From: Polyangium spumosum
GTDB taxonomy: Bacteria > Myxococcota_A > Polyangia > Polyangiales > Polyangiaceae
Direction: 5' to 3'
Length of the DNA stretch: 64,000 bases
NCBI RefSeq assembly: GCF_009649845.1
Contig: NZ_WJIE01000002.1
Span: 868,001 to 932,000, forward strand
This document shows positions 46,327 to 54,119 of the stretch, in pieces. The first letter of the stretch is position 1; every line of letters starts with the position of its first letter. The notes below the pieces were generated by a model that was given only the letters and a program-made list of their open reading frames with translations, made no database searches and had not been told where the DNA came from. A program made the position numbers and the translations under genes.

Positions 46327-47760
46327 TCAGCCGACGAGCGAGGGCCAGTCGGTGTGCACGGCGCCGAGCTCCGGTTTGTCCACGCGCTCGTAGGTGTGGG
46401 CGCCGAAGTAATCGCGCTGGGCCTGGGTCAGGTTCTGCGGCAGGCGCGCCGAGCGATGGCTGTCGTAATAGGCGAGGCTCGACGAGAACGCGAGGCACGG
46501 AATGCCGAGTCCCTGCGCGAACGCGACGGCCTTGCGGAAGCCGGGCTGCGATCGGGCCATCGCCTCGCGAAAACGATCGTCGAGGAGCAGGCTCGGGAGA
46601 TCGGCGCGCTTCGAATACGCCTCCCGGATGCCGCCGAGGAGCTCGGCGCGGATGATGCACCCGCCCCTCCAGATGCCCGCGATCTCGCCGAGCGGCAGAT
46701 CCCAGCGGAACGTGTCCGAGGCGGCGCGGAGGAGGGCCATGCCCTGGGTGTAGGAGCAGATCTTGGCGGCATACAGGGCGTCGTGCACGGCCGCGACGAT
46801 CTCGGCCTCGTCGCCCTGAAAGCCCCCCGCCTTCGGCCCTTCGAGGACCCGCGCGGCCTCGATACGCTCGTTTTTCCGGCCCGAGAGGAGGCGCGCCATG
46901 ATGGCGGCGTCGATCGTGGGAATGGCGACGCCGAGGTCGAGCGCGACCTTCGACGTCCAGAGGCCCGTGCCCTTCTGACCCGCCTTGTCGAGGATGAGAT
47001 CGACGAGCGGCGCGCCCGTCTCGGCGTCCTTCGCGCGGAAGATCTTGGCCGTGATCTCGATGAGGAACGAGGAGAGGACGCCCTCGTTCCAGCGCGCGAA
47101 GACCTCGGCGAGGCGATCGGCGGAGAAGCCGAGGCCGCGGTGGAGGATGTCGTAGGCCTCGGCGATGAGCTGCATGTCGCCGTACTCGATGCCGTTATGG
47201 ACCATTTTCACGAAATGGCCCGACCCGCCGGGGCCGATGTACGTGACGCAGGGGCCGTCGTCGACCTTCGCGGCAATGGCCTCCCAGACGGGGCGGATCT
47301 CCTCGTACGCGTCACGCTCGCCGCCGGGCATGAGCGAGGGGCCCCAGAGCGCGCCCTCCTCGCCGCCCGAGACGCCGGAGCCGACGAATCGAATGCCAGA
47401 CGCGGCGAGCTCCTTCTGGCGGCGCTCGGTGTCCTCGTACCAGGAATTGCCGCCGTCGACGATGATATCGCCGGGCTCGAGGTGCGGGCGGATCTGCTCG
47501 ATCGTCCAATCGACGGGCTGGCCTGCTTTCACGAGCAGGATGATCTTGCGCGGACGTTCGAGGAGCCGCGCGAGCTCGGCGGGGCTGTGCGCCCCGAAGA
47601 AACGCAGCCCCTTCGCGCGCGTGGCGAGCAGGTGGTCGACCTTTTCGGGTTCGCGGTTGTAGACGGCGATGGGAAAACCATGCCGCTCGATGTTGAGGGC
47701 GAGGTTCTCTCCCATCACCCCGAGGCCGACGAGGCCGATCTTCGCTCGAGCCGCTTCCAT
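46327..47760 (-). CDS. gnd: 6-phosphogluconate dehydrogenase (decarboxylating)
   Basis: 477 residues, full-length homodimeric type. NADP-binding start IGLVGLGVMGENLALNIERHG, then GGNSWYEDTERRQKELA, the substrate loop FVGSGVSGGEEGALWGPSLM, the catalytic stretch GPGGSGHFVKMVHNGIEYGD (Lys and Glu conserved), and the C-terminal AQRDYFGAHTYERVD. Converts 6-phosphogluconate to ribulose 5-phosphate, CO2 and NADPH in the pentose phosphate pathway. No zwf nearby; transcribed alone between two hairpin/intergenic intervals. Confidence 0.97.
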   Translation of the reverse strand: MEAARAKIGLVGLGVMGENLALNIERHGFPIAVYNREPEKVDHLLATRAKGLRFFGAHSPAELARLLERPRKIILLVKAGQPVDWTIEQIRPHLEPGDIIVDGGNSWYEDTERRQKELAASGIRFVGSGVSGGEEGALWGPSLMPGGERDAYEEIRPVWEAIAAKVDDGPCVTYIGPGGSGHFVKMVHNGIEYGDMQLIAEAYDILHRGLGFSADRLAEVFARWNEGVLSSFLIEITAKIFRAKDAETGAPLVDLILDKAGQKGTGLWTSKVALDLGVAIPTIDAAIMARLLSGRKNERIEAARVLEGPKAGGFQGDEAEIVAAVHDALYAAKICSYTQGMALLRAASDTFRWDLPLGEIAGIWRGGCIIRAELLGGIREAYSKRADLPSLLLDDRFREAMARSQPGFRKAVAFAQGLGIPCLAFSSSLAYYDSHRSARLPQNLTQAQRDYFGAHTYERVDKPELGAVHTDWPSLVG

Positions 47761-47783
47761 GTCCTCCTCCGGTTCCCCAGGTC

Positions 47784-47822
47784 CCTCCCGGGCGGCGCTA
47801 CTCTAGCAGCTCGCCCGGGAGG
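47784..47822 (-). terminator. 11-bp hairpin between the Cys-rich lipoprotein gene and gnd
   Basis: CCTCCCGGGCG and CGCCCGGGAGG form a perfect 11-bp stem; the 17-nt loop has an inner GCT/AGC pair. It is 40 nt downstream of the lipoprotein stop on the minus strand and ends 24 nt before the gnd ATG, so it can separate the two transcripts. No T-tract. Confidence 0.55.
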
Positions 47823-47861
47823 TGTCTTCGACGGAGAAGGACACGGAGCGCCGTTGCGACG

Positions 47862-48659
47862 TCACATCCCGTCGCAGATCGGGGCGGGCTCGGGGGCGCA
47901 GGTCTTCGCCATCGCGTCGCAGTTGCCGCTCTGGCACTCGTCGAAGAACGTGCAGGCCTCGCCGTCGGCCTTGCGGGCCGTGCAGACGCTGGCCATGAAG
48001 TCGCAATACGAGTCCTTGCAGCCGCCCCCGCTGCACGCCTCGCCGAGGGCCTTCTTCTCCTCGCACATGTTGGACGAGAAGCTGCAGTAACCCGTGGCGC
48101 ATTCGTCGTCGAACGAGCACGCCGCGCCGACAGCGCCGGGCGCCCCGCATTTACCGTCCTGCATGCTGGAATCGCCCAGGCACACGGAGGTCGCGCCCGC
48201 ACACTCGGTGTCATTGGCGCAATCGCCGCCGTCGGCCACCTTGCCCGCGAAGACGTTCTCGCATTCGGGGTCGGGCGCGGCGCCGAGCGTGCCACAATCC
48301 ACCTTGGCGAAGCAGGACGCCGCCAGCGCCCCGTCGTATTCGAGCCGGCCAGCCGCCACGGCCGCCTTGAGGTCCGCGAGCACGCTCATGTCGTAGAAGG
48401 CCTTGAAGCTCTGCACGCACTCGGCCTCGTTCGTGGGCTTGGGCATGAGGTTCGCGAACACGGTATCCATCTCGGCCATGGTGCAGCAGGAGTAGACCTG
48501 CTCGCAGAATGCCTCGGCCGTCCTGGTGCCGAGGTCGTCGAGGGCGACGGGGGGCGTGTTATTGCCGCCAGTCGTATTGTTCGTGTCGTCGCCGCAACCG
48601 ACGAGAGAAGCAGCCCCGACGAGGGCCAGCGCAAACAAGGAAGTCACGATTCGGTTCAT
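47862..48659 (-). CDS. Cys-rich lipoprotein, uncharacterised
   Basis: 265 residues. Signal peptide with lipobox LVGC, a Thr/Asn/Gly linker, a helical domain with a CC pair (FCEQVYSCCTMAEMD), then from about residue 130 four Cys modules of about 25-30 residues each of the form GxxCxxxxxCxxxxCxxxxxxC (DCANDTECAGATSVCLG, ACSFDDECATGYCSFSSNMC, ACSGGGCKDSYCDFMASVC, ACTFFDECQSGNCDAMAKTC). Such modules resemble the Dickkopf-type small disulfide repeats common in myxobacterial surface lipoproteins. Function unknown. Confidence 0.75.
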   Translation of the reverse strand: MNRIVTSLFALALVGAASLVGCGDDTNNTTGGNNTPPVALDDLGTRTAEAFCEQVYSCCTMAEMDTVFANLMPKPTNEAECVQSFKAFYDMSVLADLKAAVAAGRLEYDGALAASCFAKVDCGTLGAAPDPECENVFAGKVADGGDCANDTECAGATSVCLGDSSMQDGKCGAPGAVGAACSFDDECATGYCSFSSNMCEEKKALGEACSGGGCKDSYCDFMASVCTARKADGEACTFFDECQSGNCDAMAKTCAPEPAPICDGM

Positions 48660-48778
48660 GGTTCGTCTCCTGCCCGGGCGCCTCGTCCTTCGGAGCAGGC
48701 GCGCGGTCGTATCGGGCTAGCACGCGCGAGGCGAGATGGAAAGGCGGAGCAAGAACCCGGGCGTGCTAAGCTCCAGAG

Positions 48779-49525
48779 GTGAACTTTCTCCTGCACAGGC
48801 ACCTCGCGGAGGCGCATACGGGATCCCGCGCGGCCGGCGCGGGCGCGATGCTGCCGGACCTGTGGCGAATGGCGGACAGGCGCGTCCGGCCGCGTGATTC
48901 CGTCGAGGTCGGAGCCTCGCTCGAAGGGCGGCTCCCGGAGGTGCTCGCGGGGATCCGCCACCACGTCGCGGTCGACCATTGGTTCCATCACCACCGGGTC
49001 TTCCTCGAAGGAGAGAAGCTCGTCGCGGCGCGAATGCGCGAGGCCGAGCTCGAGGCGAAACGAATGGGGCTCCTCGCGCACGTCACCTGGGAGATGTGCC
49101 TCGACGGCGCGCTCCTGCGCAAGGCGGGCTTCGAGGTGACACGCGCGGCCCTCGCCGAAGGGTTCTCGGCGATCGAAGGCGAGCTCGAGCGCGCGGCGTC
49201 GATCCACCATTGGGGCGCGATCGAGCGGACGCCGGAGGAGCGCGCCGCCTTCGAGGCGCGCATGAAGAGGATCCGCGCGGAGCTCGAGCGGGGCCCGTGG
49301 ATCGAGGGTTATCAATGGGGCGAGGGGATCGCGCTCCGCGTCTCCGGGGTGCGGGCGCGGCTCGGGCTGCCCCCGCTCGACGCGCCCGATCACGCGCGGC
49401 TCGGGCAGGCGCTCGACGGCGTGGCGCGCGAGGCGGACGCGACCCTGGAGGAGATCTTGCGGGCGCCACCTCCGCTCGGCGACCCGCGTCCCATCGATTC
49501 AGCGTTTCTTCCGCCTCGAGCGTGA
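48779..49525 (+). CDS. ACP phosphodiesterase-like (AcpH) protein
   Basis: 248 residues from GTG 48779. Starts NFLLHRHLAEAHTG and continues AGAMLPDLWRMADRRVRP, with GIRHHVAVDHWFHHHRVF: this is the order of the conserved His/Asp elements of AcpH, an HD-like phosphodiesterase that removes 4'-phosphopantetheine from acyl carrier protein. It is longer than E. coli AcpH (~190 residues) because of a C-terminal helical extension. The identification is on motif similarity alone. Its last 27 nt overlap the convergent gene. Confidence 0.6.
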   Translation: MNFLLHRHLAEAHTGSRAAGAGAMLPDLWRMADRRVRPRDSVEVGASLEGRLPEVLAGIRHHVAVDHWFHHHRVFLEGEKLVAARMREAELEAKRMGLLAHVTWEMCLDGALLRKAGFEVTRAALAEGFSAIEGELERAASIHHWGAIERTPEERAAFEARMKRIRAELERGPWIEGYQWGEGIALRVSGVRARLGLPPLDAPDHARLGQALDGVAREADATLEEILRAPPPLGDPRPIDSAFLPPRA

Positions 49526-50149
49526 GCTCCGGAAGGGAAAACGAAATCGCGGTTTTTGATCGATCCGTTCTCCCTCGCGGAGCCACGAGGAGGGATCGGC
49601 GAAGCCGGCCATCCAGGGCAAACGCTTGTAGGCGAGGAAGACGAGCTCGCCGCCGCGGATGCCCGCGTCGAGGCGATCCTGCCAGGCGCCGAGGAGCCGC
49701 GGATCGAGCTCGGGGTTCGTGGAGAAAAACGTCCCCTCCTCGATTCGCTCCGGGAAACGGAAACACGCGCCGCCCGAGACGCAGACGGGGTGGAAGAGCG
49801 CCTTTGCGATGCGCGCGATGGCGGGGGCGCGCTCCTCTTCGGGGAGCGCGAGGACGTCGAGGCTCGCGCGCGCCACGACGACGAGCGCGAACGAGCGGCC
49901 CTCGACGATCGAGAGGTGCAGATCGTCCACGTCGTATTCGTGACGCAAGAGGTCCGGCGCGGCCTTCGTGGCGCGGTGGACGGCGCGCCGGACGGGGCGG
50001 CCGGCGTCGTAGGGGCTCATTCCCTGGGCAAACAGGGTGCGGGCCCAGTGCCTCGACTCGGCGAGGGCCTGGCCGGGCACGTCGGCCCGCCCTTCGAGAT
50101 CGTCGAACCCCTCGGATTTCGCCTGTTCGATGTCGTCGAGCCATTTCAT
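49499..50149 (-). CDS. Hypothetical protein, partner of the upstream gene
   Basis: 216 residues from ATG 50149 in ATGA overlap with the upstream gene. No signal peptide or membrane span. Recognisable only as an alpha/beta protein with a long helix early (WARTLFAQGMSPYDAGRPVR), a central hydrophobic strand pair (VVVARASLDVLALP), GGACFRFPERIEEGTFFST, and a very basic tail (RFPFRSSRSRRKKR). I do not recognise the family. Translational coupling to the possible transglutaminase-like gene suggests a partner or immunity role, but no direct evidence exists. Confidence 0.6.
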   Translation of the reverse strand: MKWLDDIEQAKSEGFDDLEGRADVPGQALAESRHWARTLFAQGMSPYDAGRPVRRAVHRATKAAPDLLRHEYDVDDLHLSIVEGRSFALVVVARASLDVLALPEEERAPAIARIAKALFHPVCVSGGACFRFPERIEEGTFFSTNPELDPRLLGAWQDRLDAGIRGGELVFLAYKRLPWMAGFADPSSWLREGERIDQKPRFRFPFRSSRSRRKKR

Positions 50150-51414
50150 TGAAATCGCCTCGCGAAACGACGGAAAAATGAGCGGACACGATCGCGCCCG
50201 GGCTCCTGCCTCCGGGGAGGCTCGCCGCCCCGGTAGCGCTGCACGATCTTCTCGACCCGAAACCCCTCGTCCGGGAGGAATTCGACCCAGACGAGGCCCC
50301 AGAAGACCTTGAGGATGTCGTGCCTGGAGGAGAGCACGCCGACGCCGCCACAATAATAGCGGGTCAAGCCGCCGTGGGAGAACTCGAGGCACGCCTCGTA
50401 CCGATTGAGGCCGGGGCTCGACCGCCCGTCAGGCAGGCGGGTATGGGAGGGCGGATAGGTTTTTCCTTCCACGACCGGCCCGTCCACGAGCGCGGCGCTG
50501 AGGCGCTTGCCGCCGACATGGATCGTCTTTGACAAACCCGCGCGGGGGTTCTTCTCCCAGTCGGCGACGAGGGGTTTGGCGCCGCCGCCCTCGTCCGGAT
50601 CGGCCCAGACGACGAGGATACGCGCCTCGCCCGGCGCGCCGATCTGCGCCAGCATGCCCCGCACGAGGCGCACGATGGCCTGGCATTCGCCGGAGGCCGC
50701 GACGTGGTCGACCATCGGCCAGGCGCCGCCGACGTCGTTGAAATACCGCGGGTGGTCGTACTCCGCCGGCACGTCGGGGTTCGGGAGGAGGGCGTAATGC
50801 GGGAATCGGCGCAGGAAGCCCTCGACGATGGCGTGTGGATCCAGGCTGTTCGCTCTCTTCGCCCATTCCACGGCCTTCGCCACGCGCCGCGGGGTGGCTC
50901 CGTCCTCCTTGTAGGGCGCCGTGGGCTCGGACCTCGGCGGCCCCATCGTGACGAGCATGGGAATGGAGGTGACGGCGGGCGCGACGGCCATCGCGGGAGG
51001 CGCGGACCAGCGCACGTCGAACGAGAGATCCTCGATCCTGCGCGCGAGCGGACGCTCGGAGACGAGGGAGACCGAGGACCTCCCGGGAGAGACGGGCATG
51101 GTTTGTCGAAACAGGATCTCGCCCGGGCCCTCGCCTTCGAGCGTGAAGGGGCCCGGCGGCGCCGCGCCGGCGTCGAGGGTCACCTCGAGGCGAACCTTTT
51201 CGCCGAGGGTATGGCTCACGGGGACGCGGGCCTCGGGGGTCCACTCGGGCTCGGCGCAGGGCCTGTCGGACCACCGCCAGCCGCTCGGCTCGTCGCAGCC
51301 GCGCAGCGCGCCGTGATCGGAGTCGACGCGGATCGACTCGATTCGAATGGTGCTCTCCGGCCTCGGCGCGGACGTATCCCCTCCGCGCGGCGGCGCGCCG
51401 CTCGGCTCCCCCAC
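50146..51414 (-). CDS. Hypothetical protein, possible transglutaminase-like Cys protein
   Basis: 422 residues. No signal peptide. The first ~190 residues are beta-rich and resemble Ig-like domains (GEKVRLEVTLDAGAAPPGPF). The second half contains ASGECQAIVRLVRGMLAQIG followed by EARILVVWADPDEGG, which recalls the Cys-containing helix of transglutaminase-like folds (GxCxxxAxLxxxLLRxxG). A later EACLEFSHGGLTRYYCGG could supply the His. Assignment is tentative. The start is uncertain: the frame has no strong ribosome site near 51414. A 9-bp hairpin lies 26-53 nt upstream. Coupled to the next gene. Confidence 0.55.
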   Translation of the reverse strand: MGEPSGAPPRGGDTSAPRPESTIRIESIRVDSDHGALRGCDEPSGWRWSDRPCAEPEWTPEARVPVSHTLGEKVRLEVTLDAGAAPPGPFTLEGEGPGEILFRQTMPVSPGRSSVSLVSERPLARRIEDLSFDVRWSAPPAMAVAPAVTSIPMLVTMGPPRSEPTAPYKEDGATPRRVAKAVEWAKRANSLDPHAIVEGFLRRFPHYALLPNPDVPAEYDHPRYFNDVGGAWPMVDHVAASGECQAIVRLVRGMLAQIGAPGEARILVVWADPDEGGGAKPLVADWEKNPRAGLSKTIHVGGKRLSAALVDGPVVEGKTYPPSHTRLPDGRSSPGLNRYEACLEFSHGGLTRYYCGGVGVLSSRHDILKVFWGLVWVEFLPDEGFRVEKIVQRYRGGEPPRRQEPGRDRVRSFFRRFARRFQ

Positions 51415-51439
51415 GATGGCCTCCCGGGGCGCGACGCGA

Positions 51440-51467
51440 GGCCTGGAGGAGCCATGCTCTCCAGGCC
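51440..51467 (-). terminator. 9-bp hairpin between the SpoIIAA-like gene and the next gene
   Basis: GGCCTGGAG and CTCCAGGCC flank a 10-nt loop. On the minus strand it follows the SpoIIAA-like gene (stop at 51570) by about 100 nt and precedes the next start by about 25 nt. It could be a terminator or a leader structure. Confidence 0.45.
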
Positions 51468-51569
51468 GCTACGGCGCCCTCACGGGAAACCTCCGGTCGA
51501 GCCCCCCCGGTCGTCAATGGGGCGGCGGAGCGGGCAGAGCCGCGCGCGCGGGGCGCGGAGAACATGAAT

Positions 51570-52025
51570 TCAGCGGGGGGCTTCGTGCCTCGCCCGCTCG
51601 GATTCCAGGTAGTCGCGCCCTTCCTCTGGCGTGTCGAAGAAACGAAGCGGAATGCCGTGCCGCAGGAGCGCGTCCGTGGCGCGGTTCAGCATCGTGCCGA
51701 GGACACGCACCGCGAACGAGGCGCCGACGACGGCGATGCCGCGGATCGCCCTGGCGCCCTGGGCCTCGCGGACGGCCCAGACGCGCGCGTCGCGGGCGAC
51801 GGAGACGGAGTGCGCGCTGTCGAAGAGGCAATAGACCCCGGGCACCTCGCGCCCCATCTCGTCGATGCGATCGTAGAGCGCCTTCATGTCGTCGAGCGAG
51901 ACGTCGCCGCTCCAGCGCACGACGAGGATCGACCCCTCGCGCTTGGCCCAGTGCGCCCCCATCCTCGCGAAGCCGGCATCCATGGTCGACACGTGGAACG
52001 AGGATACACGCTCGCGCGTGGTCAT
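51570..52025 (-). CDS. SpoIIAA/STAS-like small protein
   Basis: 151 residues. The core, SILVVRWSGDVSLDDMKALYD, GVYCLFDSAHSVSVARDARV and IRGIAVVGASFAVRVLGTML, fits the SpoIIAA-like fold (beta-alpha STAS-type domains of about 120 residues). Such proteins in myxobacteria are numerous and their partners are unknown. No conserved phospho-Ser of anti-anti-sigma factors is evident. Divergent from the first XRE gene, with an operator-like dyad in between. Confidence 0.65.
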   Translation of the reverse strand: MTTRERVSSFHVSTMDAGFARMGAHWAKREGSILVVRWSGDVSLDDMKALYDRIDEMGREVPGVYCLFDSAHSVSVARDARVWAVREAQGARAIRGIAVVGASFAVRVLGTMLNRATDALLRHGIPLRFFDTPEEGRDYLESERARHEAPR

Positions 52026-52042
52026 GGAAGGAGGCGCGAACC

Positions 52043-52061
52043 CATGACGAACAATGTCCTA
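52043..52061. promoter_or_regulatory. Operator-like half-conserved dyad upstream of XRE gene 1
   Basis: CATGAC-N7-GTCCTA, a degenerate copy of the TAGGAC-N7-GTCCTA dyads at 52072+500 (52572) and 52640, with the same spacing. Located between the divergent SpoIIAA-like and XRE genes. Confidence 0.3.
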
Positions 52062-52229
52062 CCACCTGCAATTCGCGCGTGACGAGTTCGTCCAATGGAT
52101 GCAAGATGGACTCGTTGGTTGGGCGCGGCGCGACGGGGAGCGTCGCCGGGCGCCCGAACCCTGAGAGATCCCGGCACAGGAGGGCCGGTCGGGGATCCTT
52201 TGTCCGGATCGCCCGAGAACCACATCATC

Positions 52230-52574
52230 ATGCCGCGACGAACCGTTCCCGAGCCGTTTGCACTCAAGGTGGGCACCCGTATCCGCGAGCTGCGCAAGGA
52301 GCGCGGATTGTCGCTCGGAAAGCTCGCCGACGCCTGTTATCTGTCGAAGGGGCACCTCTCGAGCGTCGAGCACGGGCTCGCCGCCATCACGATCCAGACG
52401 ATCGAGCGCCTCGCCTTCGGCTTCGGCGTGCCCCCGCTCTACCTGCTCACGTTCGCCGCGGACGACGAGCGCGCCAAGACGGCGGAGCTGCTCCGCGGGA
52501 TGTCGAACGCCGAGGTGCGCAAGATCCGCCGCCGGATCCAGGAGGAGACCGGCGCCCGCGTCAAGCGCGGGTAG
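52230..52574 (+). CDS. XRE-family transcription regulator 1
   Basis: 114 residues. A single helix-turn-helix domain (GTRIRELRKERGLSLGKLAD, then LSKGHLSSVEHGLAAITI and TIERLAFGFGVPPLYLLTFA) is followed by a short helix (NAEVRKIRRRIQEE). Very close to the paralog at 52823 across the full length, with the LSKGHLSSVEHGLAAITIQT recognition-helix region identical, so both should bind the same DNA. Two TAGGAC-N7-GTCCTA-type dyads lie directly after it and before gene 2. No ligand domain, so control is probably through dosage or a partner. Confidence 0.85.
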   Translation: MPRRTVPEPFALKVGTRIRELRKERGLSLGKLADACYLSKGHLSSVEHGLAAITIQTIERLAFGFGVPPLYLLTFAADDERAKTAELLRGMSNAEVRKIRRRIQEETGARVKRG

Positions 52575-52590
52575 GACCGAAATCGTCCTA
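52572..52590. promoter_or_regulatory. Operator-like perfect dyad (site 1)
   Basis: TAGGAC-CGAAATC-GTCCTA, a perfect 6-7-6 inverted repeat overlapping the stop of XRE gene 1 and 233 nt before XRE gene 2. Confidence 0.5.
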
Positions 52591-52639
52591 TCTTGCCCGG
52601 CGCGTCCTGCCACGGCGCGTCACGGCGCGCCGGGCAGGC

Positions 52640-52658
52640 TAGGACGAATTACGTCCGA
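52640..52658. promoter_or_regulatory. Operator-like dyad (site 2)
   Basis: TAGGAC-GAATTAC-GTCCGA, the same dyad with one mismatch in the last half-site, 68 nt after site 1 in the leader of XRE gene 2. Confidence 0.5.
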
Positions 52659-52822
52659 TCGAGGAGCCTTTTTCAGTTCTCCGTGCGTCCGAGGACGTGC
52701 ATAGTAGCTGGCCCGTGTGATCCGGTCGAGAGACACGGGCGACGATTACGACGAACCTTACGACTTACCGGCCCATTTCGCCGGTCGGGCCGCCTTTTTT
52801 TGGCCCGAGAAAGACGAGGACC

Positions 52823-53164
52823 ATGCCCCGACGATCCGTTCCCGATCCGTTCGCGATGCAGGTGGGCGCCCGTATCCGTGAGCTGCGCCTCGAGCGAAAC
52901 CTGTCCCTCGCCGCGCTCGCCGACGCGAGCGGGCTGTCGAAAGGCCACCTCTCGAGCGTGGAGCACGGGCTCGCCGCCATCACGATCCAGACGATCGAGC
53001 GACTCGCGATCGGCTTCGATCTGCCGCCGCTCTACATCCTGACCTTCGCGGCCGAGGACGAGCGCGCCCACGCGACGGAGCTGCTCCGCGACCTCTCGAA
53101 CGCCGAGGTGAAAAAGATCCGCCGGCAGCTCCAGGTGGATCTCGGCCTCAAGAAGGCGCGCTGA
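52823..53164 (+). CDS. XRE-family transcription regulator 2 (paralog)
   Basis: 113 residues, a close copy of the regulator at 52230 (PDPFAMQVGARIRELRLERN; identical recognition region; NAEVKKIRRQLQVD end). ATG 52823 has GAGGA 5 nt upstream. The leaders of both genes also match: GCCGGTCGGG, then a T-rich segment and GCCCGAGAA 19-20 nt before each ATG. This suggests a duplication that included the upstream control sequence. Probably self- or cross-regulating. Confidence 0.87.
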   Translation: MPRRSVPDPFAMQVGARIRELRLERNLSLAALADASGLSKGHLSSVEHGLAAITIQTIERLAIGFDLPPLYILTFAAEDERAHATELLRDLSNAEVKKIRRQLQVDLGLKKAR

Positions 53165-53191
53165 GCGAGCGCCCCCAGGCGTTGAAACAAG

Positions 53192-54106
53192 GTGACGATC
53201 CCGTGTACGCTCGAAGGCGTGCACGGGACGCGCTTTTTGCTTCGAGCTTTGCTTTTCACCACTTCCTTCGGGCTCTTGGCCTGCGGTCCCGCGGATCCGG
53301 CGAACCCGGACCCGGGGCCCGGCGAGCCCCCGCCGCCCTCCGAATGTAATGGCCGCAGAGAGCTCTGCGACCGGCCCTTCGACACGGTGTCGTTCCCCGC
53401 GACGCACAACGCCATGTCGTCGTTCGAGCTCGGCTGGGCCGCGCCGAACCAGAACTTCGGCATGAAACGGCAGCTCGAGGACGGCATCCGCGCGATGCTG
53501 ATCGATACCCACCGCTGGAACGACGATCTCTACCTCTGCCACTCGATCTGCCAGCTCGGGAGTACCCCGCTCGCGACCGCCCTCGCCGAAATGCGCGCCT
53601 TCCTCGACGAGCACCCGCACGAGGTCGTGACGCTCATCATCCAGGACGGGATCACGCCCGAGGAGACGGCCGGCGTGTTCGAGGCGAGCGGCCTCTCGGG
53701 GCGCGTCTACACGCACGAGGAGGCCGCGCCGTGGCCGACGCTGCGGGAGCTCTTGCTCGACGGAAAACAGCTCGTCGTGGGCGCCGAATCCGAGGGCCCG
53801 CCGCCCGCGTGGTATCACCACTTCTGGGACCTCGCCTGGGACACGCCGTATTCGTTCGAGAGCGTGGAGGACATGAGCTGCGCGCCGAACCGGGGGACCC
53901 AAGGGAACGATCTGTTCCTCCTGAACCACTGGATCGGCCCGATCCCGACGCCCGAGCGAGGCGAGGCGGCGAATGCGTACGAGGTGCTGTCGACGCGCGC
54001 GAAAAAATGCCAGATGGAGGGCGGGCAGATCCCGAATTTCGTCGCGGTGGACTTTTACGATCTGGGTTCGCTCTTCCAGGTGGTGGACGAGCTGAACGGG
54101 TTTTGA
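53192..54106 (+). CDS. Secreted phosphatidylinositol-specific phospholipase C (X domain) lipoprotein
   Basis: 304 residues from GTG 53192; a second GTG at 53219 would give a shorter and more typical signal peptide (ending LLACG, lipobox), and neither has a strong ribosome site. After a Pro/Gly linker the domain starts FDTVSFPATHNAMSS with the first catalytic His, followed by LEDGIRAMLIDTHRWND with the second. HPHEVVTLIIQDGITPEETA and AVDFYDLGSLFQVVDEL complete the PLC-X barrel. It probably cleaves phosphoinositides or GPI anchors outside the cell; a predatory or saprophytic use is possible. Confidence 0.8.
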   Translation: MTIPCTLEGVHGTRFLLRALLFTTSFGLLACGPADPANPDPGPGEPPPPSECNGRRELCDRPFDTVSFPATHNAMSSFELGWAAPNQNFGMKRQLEDGIRAMLIDTHRWNDDLYLCHSICQLGSTPLATALAEMRAFLDEHPHEVVTLIIQDGITPEETAGVFEASGLSGRVYTHEEAAPWPTLRELLLDGKQLVVGAESEGPPPAWYHHFWDLAWDTPYSFESVEDMSCAPNRGTQGNDLFLLNHWIGPIPTPERGEAANAYEVLSTRAKKCQMEGGQIPNFVAVDFYDLGSLFQVVDELNGF

Positions 54107-54119
54107 TGCCCCGCCTCCC

